Source of the DNA: Cytauxzoon felis
Taxonomy: Eukaryota; Apicomplexa; Aconoidasida; Piroplasmida; Theileriidae
Direction of reading: 5' to 3'
Length of the DNA stretch: 53,671 nt
Assembly (NCBI GenBank): GCA_020283715.1
Contig: JAIQCW010000046.1
Location: 1 to 53,671, forward strand
Under the pieces are notes generated by a model that saw nothing but the letters and a program-made list of their open reading frames with translations, had not been told where the DNA came from and made no database searches. The position numbers and the translations under genes were made by a program. This document shows, one piece after another, positions 23,778 to 33,440 of the stretch. The stretch's first letter is position 1. Every line of letters starts with the position of its first letter.

Positions 23778-25137
23778 ATGTATAAAAATGTATTAATTTT
23801 TCTTGTATTAATAATTATTAATGTCCATAATGTGTATTTTGATAAATTATCTTATGTATCTCTACGGCCATATTTAAGGAAACCAAAGGTTCGTAAACGT
23901 ATCTCAAGAGAAGAGAAGAAGAGGAGATCAAATTTCTCAAAACAATTACATAAAGAATTGCGTATGAAATATTGGGAAAGATTAAATCCAAATGTAAATG
24001 AACCAATTCCATATCAAGAAGATGATTATCATATGAATGATATCGACCCTAGAAGGTAATTGATGGATTATATTAATGTATAAGATCAATATATATATAG
24101 GGGTTTCATAGTACAAGAAGTTATACCAAGAATGGTAACAATAACAAAGACAATACCCAATGTAACATTGTCTAATCGCACATTTGATCGTAATGTATGT
24201 CAAATTTAATCTCATTCTATCTTCTCTATATCAGGATTGCCTCGTATTATTAACAAATATCAAAGTCATACTAGAAACTTTTATTAATCAATTCCATAAT
24301 AATCATAAATACCGTCTTATCGCCGAAATGGGACCTTCAGAACAACTAGATAAAATCAATAACGATATCACATATATACAATCACTAGTCGACGTGAGTA
24401 TTATAAACTATAGGTCTCTTACACCCGTGGTCATCCTGCCGTCAGCTCTACACCTTGTCTTCCCACTAGGCGTGGAGGCCTCTCTATTTACTTCCCCTCG
24501 GATTCCCATAGATCATCCTCGGTATTTGTCTACCCGGAAGAACGTGAAGGTAAGGATGTAACCTCAAGTGGAAGTGGAACCCGTAGCTGATCTCAGGGAA
24601 GCGAAGGGGGAAGTAAATAGAAGAGCTGTCTGCAAGACGAAGAGAGTTGGATTGGACCTCAGATGGAACTCTTAGTGGAAGAAGGGTTGGATTGATTTTT
24701 GTTGAAAGGTTTTTTGATAATGTAAATATTTACAGGTAGAGGAGTTAATACCATCTCGGTTATGTGTTGAATATATTGATTACTTGGAGAGTTTAGATGA
24801 TAAGAGTAAGTTAATGATATTAATGTGATGATGACTAAAGGATTTTTATGTAATGCATATGTATTTTATAAGGAATGGCACTTATGTAAGGGATTAATAC
24901 TTAGTAGATTAAGAGATCATTTAAAATTAGTAAGGAAATTCAAAGCGAATTATTTCGATTCTGATGTTATAAATCTTGAAGTTTGTTGTCACTCTTATTA
25001 TAAATCATCATCTCTTTAGAGAATTTTAAATTATTTAGCACAAAATTGGACACGATCCGATAAAAACCTATTTCTTGATGAAATTCCAAACTCTTACAAT
25101 AAATTATCAAACACACTACTTAATTTCTTCACATAAA
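23778..25137 (+). CDS. Conserved-looking hypothetical protein with signal sequence
   Basis: I do not recognise the family. The N terminus is a clear hydrophobic signal (YKNVLIFLVLIIINVHNVYF) followed by a very basic stretch (YLRKPKVRKRISREEKKRRS). This is the bipartite pattern of apicoplast-targeted proteins. The rest is mainly helical and soluble, for example RGFIVQEVIPRMVTITKTIP, ILETFINQFHNNHKYRLIAEM, EEWLIPSR-like VEELIPSRLCVEYIDYLESL, and a C-terminal LDEIPNSYNKLSNTLLNFFT. There are six exons, five of the junctions short or ordinary. The intron between about 24393 and 24736 holds a palindromic element. The GTTTGT donor near 24980 leads to the last exon, which ends at the TAA at 25135-25137. 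Apicoplast import is an inference from the N terminus only. Confidence 0.55.
24421..24694. repeat. Palindromic element 21 (intron)
   Basis: CTGCCGTCAG, CCACTAGGCGTGG, the GGAT/ATCC core around TCCCATAGATC, a single GGAAGAAC unit, the CGTAGCTGATCTCAGGG arm, GTCTGCAAGAC, CCTCAGATGG and a decayed CTTAGTGG end. Confidence 0.87.
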
Positions 25138-25171
25138 TTATATATATAACCGAATGAATGTATTAATTGCT

Positions 25172-25439
25172 CCACCTGAGGTTACATTCCTGCCGTCAGC
25201 TCTCTACTTGAGGTCCATCTTTTCCACTAGCCGTGGAGGCTCTTCTATTTATTTCCCCCTTCGCTTCCCTGAGATCAGCTACGGGTTCCACCTGAGGTCC
25301 ATTAACTATATCACGTTCTTCCGGGTAGACAAATACCGAGGATGATCTCAGGGAATCCGAGGGGAGGCAAATAGAGAGGCCTCCACGGCGACTGGAAAGG
25401 AAAGTAGATCTGTAACCTCGTGTGGAACTGCGAGTGGAA
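25172..25439. repeat. Palindromic element 22 (intergenic)
   Basis: Between the hypothetical gene (+) and the acidic Cys-rich gene (-), whose 3' ends face each other. CCACCTGAGGT, CTGCCGTCAG, CCACTAGCCGTGG, TCCCTGAGATC core, a reverse GTTCTTCCGGG unit, the ATGATCTCAGGGAATCC arm, CCACGGCGACTGG and CTGCGAGTGG. Confidence 0.87.
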
Positions 25440-25575
25440 GATAAGTTAAGGTAAGGATGAAGTATCTTTGGAGCAATATCTAATGTATAAGTTATGAGTA
25501 TAGGAGTTTAAAGTATCAAATTGTTGTTTTGATTTTAAAGAATGTCAATTGACTTCTGTCAATTTTAAATGTTTT

Positions 25576-26421
25576 TTATGATGTACCTGTAGGTTTCGGT
25601 TGATTATCATGGTCCTCATAGAAGCAAACTGCACAGTCATCGTATAAAGTAGCTAAACATTCTTCACAGCATTCATCTCCGGTACAACCAGTACAATCAT
25701 TACTTGGCAAATGTTTGTGTGAAGTACCCCTTAATACACCATCTTGAGCATCTCTCAAGGCTTTAACTACATCTGGATCACCTTCTACCCTATGCAAACC
25801 TGGACGTCTAAGGCGGGGTAACGCTCTATCTCCTCCTTCGGCGGCAGTTCCAGCGCAGTTTGAATCTCCGCAAGAACAACAATCATCTTCACATTCTTCT
25901 TCCCCGCAACAATCATCTTCATCGCTGCAACAAGTATCATCGTCGTCATCCTCATCTTCTTCCTCATCACAATCAGTACAGGTATGAGAGCGTCCAACTC
26001 TTGCTCCACTATTTCCAGATGTGTTACCGGTGGTAGGTAGGCCAGTACCATTCACATTTGGTGAACCAGGTGCTGGTGTTGCTGTTGGTGTAGCAGTGGC
26101 GGTTGGAGGTAGAGGTGTTAATGTAGCTCTGCCTGTTGGAACATTGTCATTTGCTGTAGTAGTTGGTGTTTCTGTTACATTTCCTTCTGCGATGTTATCA
26201 TTCCTTGTGTTCAGCCCTGCTTCCGGTAGTTGAAGGGATACATCCTCATCGGTACCCTCACTAAATTCGCCGGTTAAATCATCATGATCCCCCATAAGTT
26301 CATCAAGAGCATCTCCATCAGAAACAACTTCAGGTTGATATGTGAATGCATAAATTGATATAATAATAATAATTAATACTAATAATGAGGTAATCAAAAG
26401 TTTACTGTAACTCATGGTCAT
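25576..26421 (-). CDS. Signal-anchored acidic, Cys-rich secreted protein
   Basis: A 281-residue single-exon ORF of unknown family. It has an N-terminal hydrophobic segment (LLITSLLVLIIIIISIYAF), an acidic spacer, a Thr/Pro/Ala-rich linker (TPLPPTATATPTATPAPG), an Asp/Glu/Cys block (EEDEDDDDDTCCSDEDDCC), and a C-terminal Cys cluster (CTGCTGDECCEECLATL, CAVCF). The spaced CC and CxxC motifs suggest disulfide or metal binding in a secreted or surface-anchored protein. There is no GPI-like tail. Two in-frame ATGs occur at the 5' end (26421 and 26415); either would keep the hydrophobic segment N-terminal. It is more GC-rich than its neighbours. A host-facing role is plausible but not shown. Confidence 0.6.
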   Translation of the reverse strand: MTMSYSKLLITSLLVLIIIIISIYAFTYQPEVVSDGDALDELMGDHDDLTGEFSEGTDEDVSLQLPEAGLNTRNDNIAEGNVTETPTTTANDNVPTGRATLTPLPPTATATPTATPAPGSPNVNGTGLPTTGNTSGNSGARVGRSHTCTDCDEEEDEDDDDDTCCSDEDDCCGEEECEDDCCSCGDSNCAGTAAEGGDRALPRLRRPGLHRVEGDPDVVKALRDAQDGVLRGTSHKHLPSNDCTGCTGDECCEECLATLYDDCAVCFYEDHDNQPKPTGTS

Positions 26422-27442
26422 TTTCGAAATTTAATACTATAAAATAATAATATGAAGCTAATATACAAAATGTGTAAATAAATTCTTAACTTAATATATT
26501 TAATAACTTTATTAATACTAACACATCCATTAAATTACTCAGGATTCCATCGGTGTTTCCATGTTTGAGTACTATACAGTGCATGGGGGTTATATGTCGT
26601 AGAGTTACGGGGAATGATAGGGATAAGACGCGCTAAAAATTATGCAAATGGGAGGAATATATATCTAATTACTAAGCTATAAGGAATAGATCTAGTAATC
26701 TATAGTTGGTATTTGTATAATACAAATTGATGTTACAATATAATTATCACGGAATTAACTACAGTACAATTACTATTCCATCTCTAGATTCTATGTAAAA
26801 ATTTATTCTAATGTAATTTTCTAATAGTTATTGAGCACTTTATAACTTGTACTATGAAATAGGTCACAGTTGCCACCAATTACATGATGGTGTGAAGATT
26901 CTGAGTGATGTTGTATATACACATGGCTAGTTATTATGTTTCTACTACATTAGCTATCTATTTCATCAGGTAAATGTATCTTTGCTATGAGTTTACCCAC
27001 AATTTCATGTAAATATCAGAAATGATATAATTCTCGGAAACTCCTGAAATTTTCATGTAAATTAATTAATAGTTAAATTATAAATGATATTTGATTAGTA
27101 ATAATTGATAGAATCTATATATTCTATGTAAAATAATACTATTTGTCGTATGGACAAATATAGACAGCGTATAAAGTATCTAAGAATGAGTATTTGATAC
27201 ATAAATGAGGGTGAATATTATAGTGTATAATAAATTATTTATAATGGAATAGATATTATATGAATGTGTGTATTGTATCGTTTAATGTGTAGATGTATGT
27301 AGGTGGTACCCTATGATAAATTCCCCATGGTGTTGATAGATATACGAGTAAGATAGAATAGATGATGAAATATAAATGTGATGGATGTGAAATAACGTGG
27401 TAATATATTTTATTTAATGTTTGTATCTATTTATGTTGAACT
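26422..27442. other. About 1 kb without a recognised gene
   Basis: AT-rich sequence between two divergent parasite-family genes. No long ORF, tRNA cloverleaf, or palindromic element is visible. It is the longest element-free noncoding stretch in the window and must hold the promoters of both flanking genes. Confidence 0.5.
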
Positions 27443-28003
27443 ATGGAATTAATATATTTATGTTTAATTGTAGCTGTAAATTGTTTTGATAATGCAGTAG
27501 ATTTATCGTATGGTACCAATGATTTTTTATCATCTATACCGACTATATTAAGTACTACAATACGATCAATGGGTATAGTAACTACTAGTAGTTTAGATAT
27601 ATCATTAGATATAAATAATATATGTGAGGATAGGGATTATAAAAGAGTAAAGGATGATAAATTACCTTTACGTATATTTAAATTTATAATGAAACCTGGT
27701 AAAAATATAATGATAATACATGATGGATATTTCAATATATGGAAAGCGAGTGTAAATGAATATGCAAAATCGATAACATTATATACAACAATAAATTATA
27801 ATTCTATGTTAATGTTAATAAAAATAAGTAATAATTATAATTTATTATTTAAAAAAGATTTTAATAATAATATATGGGAACAATTTAAATATAAATCATT
27901 ACCATTTTTATTAGAACAAATGATACAGAAACAATCCGATACATATTATCATCTTAATTTATCTAAATTCATATTCATATGTATAATAATTATAATAATA
28001 TAA
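27443..28003 (+). CDS. FAINT-like secreted protein with hydrophobic C terminus
   Basis: A 186-residue single-exon ORF. A short hydrophobic N terminus (MELIYLCLIVAVNCFDN) acts as a likely signal peptide. The middle (FKFIMKPGKNIMIIHDGYFN, IWKASVNEYAKSITLY, LLFKKDFNNNIWEQF) fits one FAINT domain. The C terminus ends in a hydrophobic tail (FIFICIIIIII) with no following charge, as in GPI-anchored merozoite surface antigens. The overall plan recalls the equi merozoite antigen type, but it is shorter and I cannot assign it to that family. It is likely displayed on the surface. Confidence 0.55.
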   Translation: MELIYLCLIVAVNCFDNAVDLSYGTNDFLSSIPTILSTTIRSMGIVTTSSLDISLDINNICEDRDYKRVKDDKLPLRIFKFIMKPGKNIMIIHDGYFNIWKASVNEYAKSITLYTTINYNSMLMLIKISNNYNLLFKKDFNNNIWEQFKYKSLPFLLEQMIQKQSDTYYHLNLSKFIFICIIIIII

Positions 28004-28323
28004 TATTAATTCTATAATCTAATTATAATATAATATATAATATATTTAATATAATTCTTATATTCATGCACATTTATATATAATATTTGTTATATTATAC
28101 AGTGTGCACTGCAAATATGTTATTGATGTTGTAAGTAAAGGATTATAATATTATCGAATTTAATTTACATTTAATATATTAATTCATATAAAATTTATAA
28201 TTATTATATAATATATTCTTATATTTTATTTAATAAAATTTGTTAGTGTGTAAAATTACATCACAAGACGATAGATAAGACGAAGATTTTTTTTTAATAT
28301 ATACCCTAAATTTCATATAAAAA
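28004..28323. other. AT-rich intergenic spacer
   Basis: About 320 bp, extremely AT-rich, between two parasite-family genes on the same strand. Nothing beyond low-complexity TA-rich sequence is seen. Confidence 0.45.
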
Positions 28324-30168
28324 ATGAGGTTTAAATTTGTTTTTCATGTAGCTTTAATATTTAATATCGCACTTGTTATTGGAATCTTATATTTTTTCAT
28401 CAATAATATCTACACTACACCCGTCACTGATCTAAATGAAGACACCACTACTAATATAAATACAGAAAATGATCAATCTACCTCTACACCATCCTCTGTT
28501 GATCCTAAATTGAATAATACAAATTCTTTACAGACAGAAGGAAGATATATCAATGATAATAACGATAATAAACGTAAAGGAACAACATCCGAAGATGAAG
28601 ATGAATCAAATGAGGTACAATCCAACCCTGATTCCACCGAAGATCCTGTAGATAGCTCTCCACCTGAGGTTACAACAACTGTTCCCACTCGCCGTGGCGG
28701 CTCTTCCAATTATTTATCTCTAAAGAGTAGAGCCACTCCCGGAGATCGTGGCGAAGGTAATCATGTAACCTCAGGTGGAACACCCGTAGCTGATCTCAGG
28801 GAAGCGAAGGGGGAAGTAAATAGAAGAGGCCGTCTGCAAGACAAGGTTGTAACCTCAGGTGGGATGGATAATAGGAATGTAACTTCAGGTGTAGATGAGG
28901 GTATAACTAGGGTTGTTGCGAATGATACAAAGGCTTATAATTATAGATCTGTTGATATATTTACTTGTGAGAAGGTTTATTTGATTGAATGGTTAGATAA
29001 AAGGAATAAAAGGGTTATTACTATTGATTTTAAATATTTACTTGATAGTTATGATAATAATGGTATTAAAATTAAAGTACAATCTGGTAATGTACGTGGT
29101 ACCCCATATAAATATTATAAACATGAACTTAATAAACCCGCTATTACTCATCTACTTAAAATTGATAATAAATTCGTCGATAAAAAACCCCACAAAAGTG
29201 TATTAAGTTTGATATTATATAAATATGATGATTTACCATTGATATTATTATTAATATTGGATGATTTGATATATAATCATAATTATTATTATTATGATAA
29301 TAATACTAATAGATGGGAAAAATATGATGGCACAATAAAATTAACAGATGGGGAATTAGTGGGGCGTTTAAATAATTTGAACAGTAAAAATGGGGATGTA
29401 ATAAATTTTGATTTAGAGAATTATAATAAATTAGATCATGGATATACAGATAATAAAATAAAGAATATATTAAATATATCAGAATTTTTATATATACCAA
29501 CTGATGGTTTAAATATAAAAAATCCTAAATCATTTAATATACATAGTATTAGTTATAATAATCATTATATAGATGGTATCAATTTACCAATTTATAATAT
29601 TACTTATCTTATTATCTATTCTTATATACCTACACCATCATCTATACCATCTATACCATTACTTATCTGTATCTATAATAATATCAATAAAATAGCCCCA
29701 TATACTTATTATATGTATTGTGGGGATTATAATTGGAAATTATATTCAAGTGGGGATAAATTATCAAGAAATATAATAGAATCAATATTAAGAGTTGCAT
29801 ATAAAAAATATGGATTTAATAATAAAACAGATTTTGATGTATGTAAAATAGAAAATTATACATTAAATAATAAAAATATTAAAGTAATTAAAGATAAATA
29901 TGATCATACATCATTAGAATTACATCAAATCTATGATCGATATATACATGATGTACAATCAACCACCAAATTAGGTAACCTACTCTGTAATGGAAATAAA
30001 TTAGATATACCACAAATCTATAACGGAATCATCGGTATTATCATCGCATACCTCAATGATGAAGGATACCCCATGATTATCGAAATCGAAACAGAACGAG
30101 GACATGTCATCTACTTCTTCAATCCACCAAATAACTGGGAAAGAGTAGATAAAGGATGGAAGAAATGA
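28324..30168 (+). CDS. Secreted repeat/FAINT-like protein with palindromic element inside the ORF
   Basis: A 614-codon open frame with a signal sequence or anchor (FVFHVALIFNIALVIGILYFF). The C-terminal two thirds have repeated beta-rich units, such as LSLILYKYDDLPLILLLILD then RWEKYDG, and IPLLICIYNN then NWKLYSSGDK. This layout (hydrophobic strand, W-containing loop, then a long helix) resembles the repeat family at 18716 and 43064. A complete palindromic element occupies 28618-28893, and the frame stays open through it (SPPEVTTTVPTRRGG and [15 protein letters not shown]). Either it is translated, adding about 90 residues, or it is an intron with a donor at GAG|GTACAATCC and an acceptor at CTTCAG|GTGTAG. 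The genomic sequence alone cannot decide. Function is unknown. Confidence 0.6.
   Translation: MRFKFVFHVALIFNIALVIGILYFFINNIYTTPVTDLNEDTTTNINTENDQSTSTPSSVDPKLNNTNSLQTEGRYINDNNDNKRKGTTSEDEDESNEVQSNPDSTEDPVDSSPPEVTTTVPTRRGGSSNYLSLKSRATPGDRGEGNHVTSGGTPVADLREAKGEVNRRGRLQDKVVTSGGMDNRNVTSGVDEGITRVVANDTKAYNYRSVDIFTCEKVYLIEWLDKRNKRVITIDFKYLLDSYDNNGIKIKVQSGNVRGTPYKYYKHELNKPAITHLLKIDNKFVDKKPHKSVLSLILYKYDDLPLILLLILDDLIYNHNYYYYDNNTNRWEKYDGTIKLTDGELVGRLNNLNSKNGDVINFDLENYNKLDHGYTDNKIKNILNISEFLYIPTDGLNIKNPKSFNIHSISYNNHYIDGINLPIYNITYLIIYSYIPTPSSIPSIPLLICIYNNINKIAPYTYYMYCGDYNWKLYSSGDKLSRNIIESILRVAYKKYGFNNKTDFDVCKIENYTLNNKNIKVIKDKYDHTSLELHQIYDRYIHDVQSTTKLGNLLCNGNKLDIPQIYNGIIGIIIAYLNDEGYPMIIEIETERGHVIYFFNPPNNWERVDKGWKK
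28618..28893. repeat. Palindromic element 23 within an open reading frame
   Basis: Complete element with CCACCTGAGGT, CCACTCGCCGTGG, CTCTAAAGAG, GCCAC core, CGTAGCTGATCTCAGGG arm, GTCTGCAAGAC and CCTCAGGTGGG. No stop codon interrupts the host frame. Confidence 0.9.
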
Positions 30169-30197
30169 AAACATAATGGAAACAAATATGACAACTC

Positions 30198-30404
30198 TCA
30201 ACTAGAGATCCAATCCTACTATCCTTTCCACTCGCCGTGGAGGCTCTTCTATTTACATATCTCTAAAGAGTATAGCCACTCCCAGAGATCGTGGCAGATG
30301 TGTATTTAGTGATGTAACCTCAAGTGGATTACCCGTAGCTGATCTCAGGGAAGCGGAGGGGGAAGTAAATAGAAGAGCTGTCTGCAAGACGACCTCAGGT
30401 GGAG
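30198..30404. repeat. Palindromic element 24 (intergenic)
   Basis: Between the secreted-repeat gene and TFB2. CCACTCGCCGTGG, CTCTAAAGAG, the GCCAC core (TCCCAGAGATC), CGTAGCTGATCTCAGGG arm, GTCTGCAAGAC and ACCTCAGGTGG. Confidence 0.88.
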
Positions 30405-30704
30405 GTAGATTGGACTTTGATTGGATATAATATATGTATAATAGTATGTTTTTATGACATGAAGTGTACCATAGTGTAAAATGTGTTATTAGTGTACAAT
30501 AGTAAGAGTGTATTAGATGTGTTAAAGAAATGTAAAATGTAGTCGATTTAATATTTGAAGAAAATTTCAAATTTTGTAAAGTAATTTTTTTTAAATCTAA
30601 TATAATTTTAATTTATATATTAGTTAATGTCTAATACACTTTATTAATTATCCCCCCCTTCATACTCTATATACTTGTAGAATATATTACATTATGGATC
30701 CGTA

Positions 30705-33203
30705 ATGTCGGATATTGTTGTTGAAAATAGTTTGGAATATAATAATAATAATATAATAGAAGAGAATTTATTTAATTATCTAAAACAATTAGATGAAAGA
30801 ATATGGCGTCGTTTATTTATGGGTCGTGCTTCATTAAGAGCTATATTTCGTAGCTTAAATGAATTAGAACAATTAATAATATATAGATTATTATATATAC
30901 AACAACCAGTTAGTGAAAGAGCATTAAGATTATGGATGAGTAATAATGCTATTGGTGATTTAAGAAAATCATTATCTATATTACAATCATATAATATAAT
31001 ACAAATTGTAGATATACCTTCTAAAGATGGTAAACAACAATATAAATTACATAAAGATTTTAAAAATGGATTTATTGAATTATTATCTGATGGTTCTAAT
31101 ATCTTTAATAATGATTTAACATTATCTAATAGATATATTAATAATATTAATGATAATACACCCACTATCGATGATCTTATTACACATGCTAAACATAAAT
31201 TAGATTTCCTATTATTATTCCTAGTCTCACCCAATGCTAGAAAAAATACACTCAGAGTCAATAAACTCACCAGAAAATTAAAAAAACTCAAAAAAATCAA
31301 TGATGATTCACAAAATCATCAAAAAAAAATCAAAACACTACAAAATAAACTCAATAAACTATCAAAAAACTCTGGTACCATCAGCCAAGATCTACTCCAA
31401 GTTTGTTTACATGAACACAATATTCCACTCGAGGTCCAATCTCTACCTTCATCTCTACTCCATCTCTCGTTGCCACTGCCGTGGTGGCTTCTTCTATTTA
31501 GTTGCCCCTCCGCTTCCCTGAGATCAGCTACGGGTTCCACTTGAGGTCTCCACCTGAGGTCATATTCACTAATTTCACTACTTCACTTTTACATCCAAAA
31601 TTTGAAGAAAAATCTGAATTTCTGGGGAAACTACTGAAAATATCTCAATGACTATTGGATGTATTTCTGATATCAATACTTCATTCAAAAGGAATTTGAT
31701 GATTGTATTTAATATTATCATCCTCCCTTCATTCCATTTAATATTCATTGTGATATCCTCATTTACATGGATTCCATAACTTTAGTCCTATCTCACTGAG
31801 ATTAGATTTATAACCTCAAGTGGAACCCGAGAACGATCTATGGGAGTTTGAGGGGGAAGTAAAAGGAAGAGGCCTCCACGGCGAGTGGAAAAGAAGTGGA
31901 TTGGACCTCAGGTGGAGTGGATTGTACATAGAGTGTATGATATATATATATATATGAATAATAGGTATTGTATAGTTTTGGTATGATAGAGGATGGTAAG
32001 AGGGTTCGTAATTATAGTGGTGAGAATATGTATATGTCTCGTCAGACATTGAGTTGGTTATTGAAGGATGTAACGAATCAATTTATATCATTGATAGTAT
32101 GTTATTTACGTAATTTAGAATGTGGTTATTTGACGGGTGGTTATAATAGAATGGATGATATGATAGATGATAATAATAATAATCGTTCATCAATAGAATG
32201 TATAGATAATGCATTAATTAATATTGGTGAATGTATAGAATTATTATTATCATTAAGTCAAGGATATATTGGTGATTGTTTTAAAATGGATACATTAAGT
32301 AAAAATCAATTAAGATTAATAAAATTATTATATGAATTAGGTATAGTTTATTATAAAAATATTAATGGACCATTTTATATTTATGATCTCTCTTATATTA
32401 TCGGTATTAAAAATATTATACCTTCATCTGATTTATCATCTATTAATACTAATCATATATCCAATACTCGATCCAATACATCTACCGAAGTTATACATCA
32501 TCCATTCAATGCACCTTGTCTTCCCACTGCCGTGGAGGCTTCTTCATTTACTTCCCCCTCCGCTTCCCTTAGATCAGCTACGGGTAATCCAGTTGAGGTT
32601 ATATCAACAACACCTCCATCATTAATATCATTTCTATCATCACCATCTACATCACCATCAAGTAAAATAATTGTACAAAGTAATTTTAAAGTTTATTTAT
32701 ATACAGCAAGTCCATTACAAATATCAGTATTAAGTCATTTATGTGAATTACAAGCACGTACACCCAATTTAGTTATAGGTGTATTAACAAGAGAATCAGT
32801 ACAATCTATATTTAAATGTGGTATAACCACAAATGAAATCATCAAATTTTTAACATGTAAATATACAAATAATAAAGTACCCAATAATGTAACTACACAA
32901 TTATACATGTGGGAATCTGAACGTAATCGTATCGAATTAACAAATTCTATACTACTCAAACATTGGGAACAAGAATATCTACCAGAATTATTCCAAAGAA
33001 CAGTCATATGGGCACAATCCAAAAAATATGAACTCTATCATACCAAATGGCCAAATAATATACACTCTGAAGAATTCAAAACATGGCTACATAATGATAA
33101 ATATCTAGCATGCATACATTACGCAAAAGATGAAATCATCACACAAATCAATCTCATACGACAACAACTCAATCAAATGATGAATAGACGAGAAAGAACA
33201 TGA
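30705..33203 (+). CDS. TFB2: TFIIH core subunit p52 (TFB2/GTF2H4)
   Basis: Core TFIIH subunit that regulates the XPB translocase in transcription and nucleotide excision repair; XPC, its repair partner, is in the same window. The N terminus has NYLKQLDERIWRRLFMG, then SLRAIFRSLNELEQLIIYRL and YIQQPVSERALRLWM. The C-terminal part has NFKVYLYTASPLQISVLSHL, NLVIGVLTRESVQSIFKCGI and QLYMWESERNRIELTNSIL. These are hallmark blocks of the family. One intron from about 31397 to 31973 contains a palindromic element with the 240-bp module; its donor is a GTTTGT at 31397. Exon 2 also carries a one-armed element at 32515-32602 in frame, adding about 30 residues in the linker before the C-terminal domain. 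The ATG at 30705 follows an earlier ATG with an immediate stop. Confidence 0.88.
31424..31918. repeat. Palindromic element 25 with 240-bp module in reverse (TFB2 intron)
   Basis: CCACTCGAGGT start, CCACTGCCGTGG, TCCCTGAGATC core, CCACTTGAGGT, reverse 240-bp module (about 31565-31805), CCTCAAGTGG, CGATCTATGGGAG arm, CCACGGCGAGTGG and ACCTCAGGTGG. Confidence 0.88.
32515..32602 (+). repeat. Palindromic element 26, left arm only, in TFB2 coding exon
   Basis: CCACTGCCGTGG, the TCCCTTAGATCAGCTACGGG core and GTTGAGGTTA, with no right arm. It is read in frame within TFB2 as [19 protein letters not shown]. It is the clearest exonic copy in a conserved gene. Confidence 0.85.
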
Positions 33204-33223
33204 AGAAAGAATATAATTAGTAC

Positions 33224-33440
33224 TCTACTCGCTGTTCTACCAGAGGTCAGTCCTGCCGTCAGCTCCTACAATTACCTCCCCGTAAACGGTAAAGCCACTC
33301 CCAGAGATCGTGGCCGAAGTATAGTCGATGTAACCTCAAGTGGACTACCTGGAAGCGATCTACGGGAGCTGGAAGGGGAAGTAAATAGAGAAGCTGTCTG
33401 CAAGACGAAGAGAAGGTAGTCATTGGATCTCAAGGGGATA
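33224..33440. repeat. Palindromic element 27 (3' end of Tpr-like gene)
   Basis: CTGCCGTCAG, CCGTAAACGG hairpin at 33280-33289, GCCAC core (TCCCAGAGATC), CCTCAAGTGG, GCGATCTACGGGAGC arm and GTCTGCAAGAC. The outer ends are diverged. The Tpr-like frame reads into it. Confidence 0.85.

Noticed and set aside
26422..27442. Possible tRNA or structured RNA gene
   Set aside because: No cloverleaf, T-loop or box motifs could be found by eye; a tRNA-specific scan would settle it.
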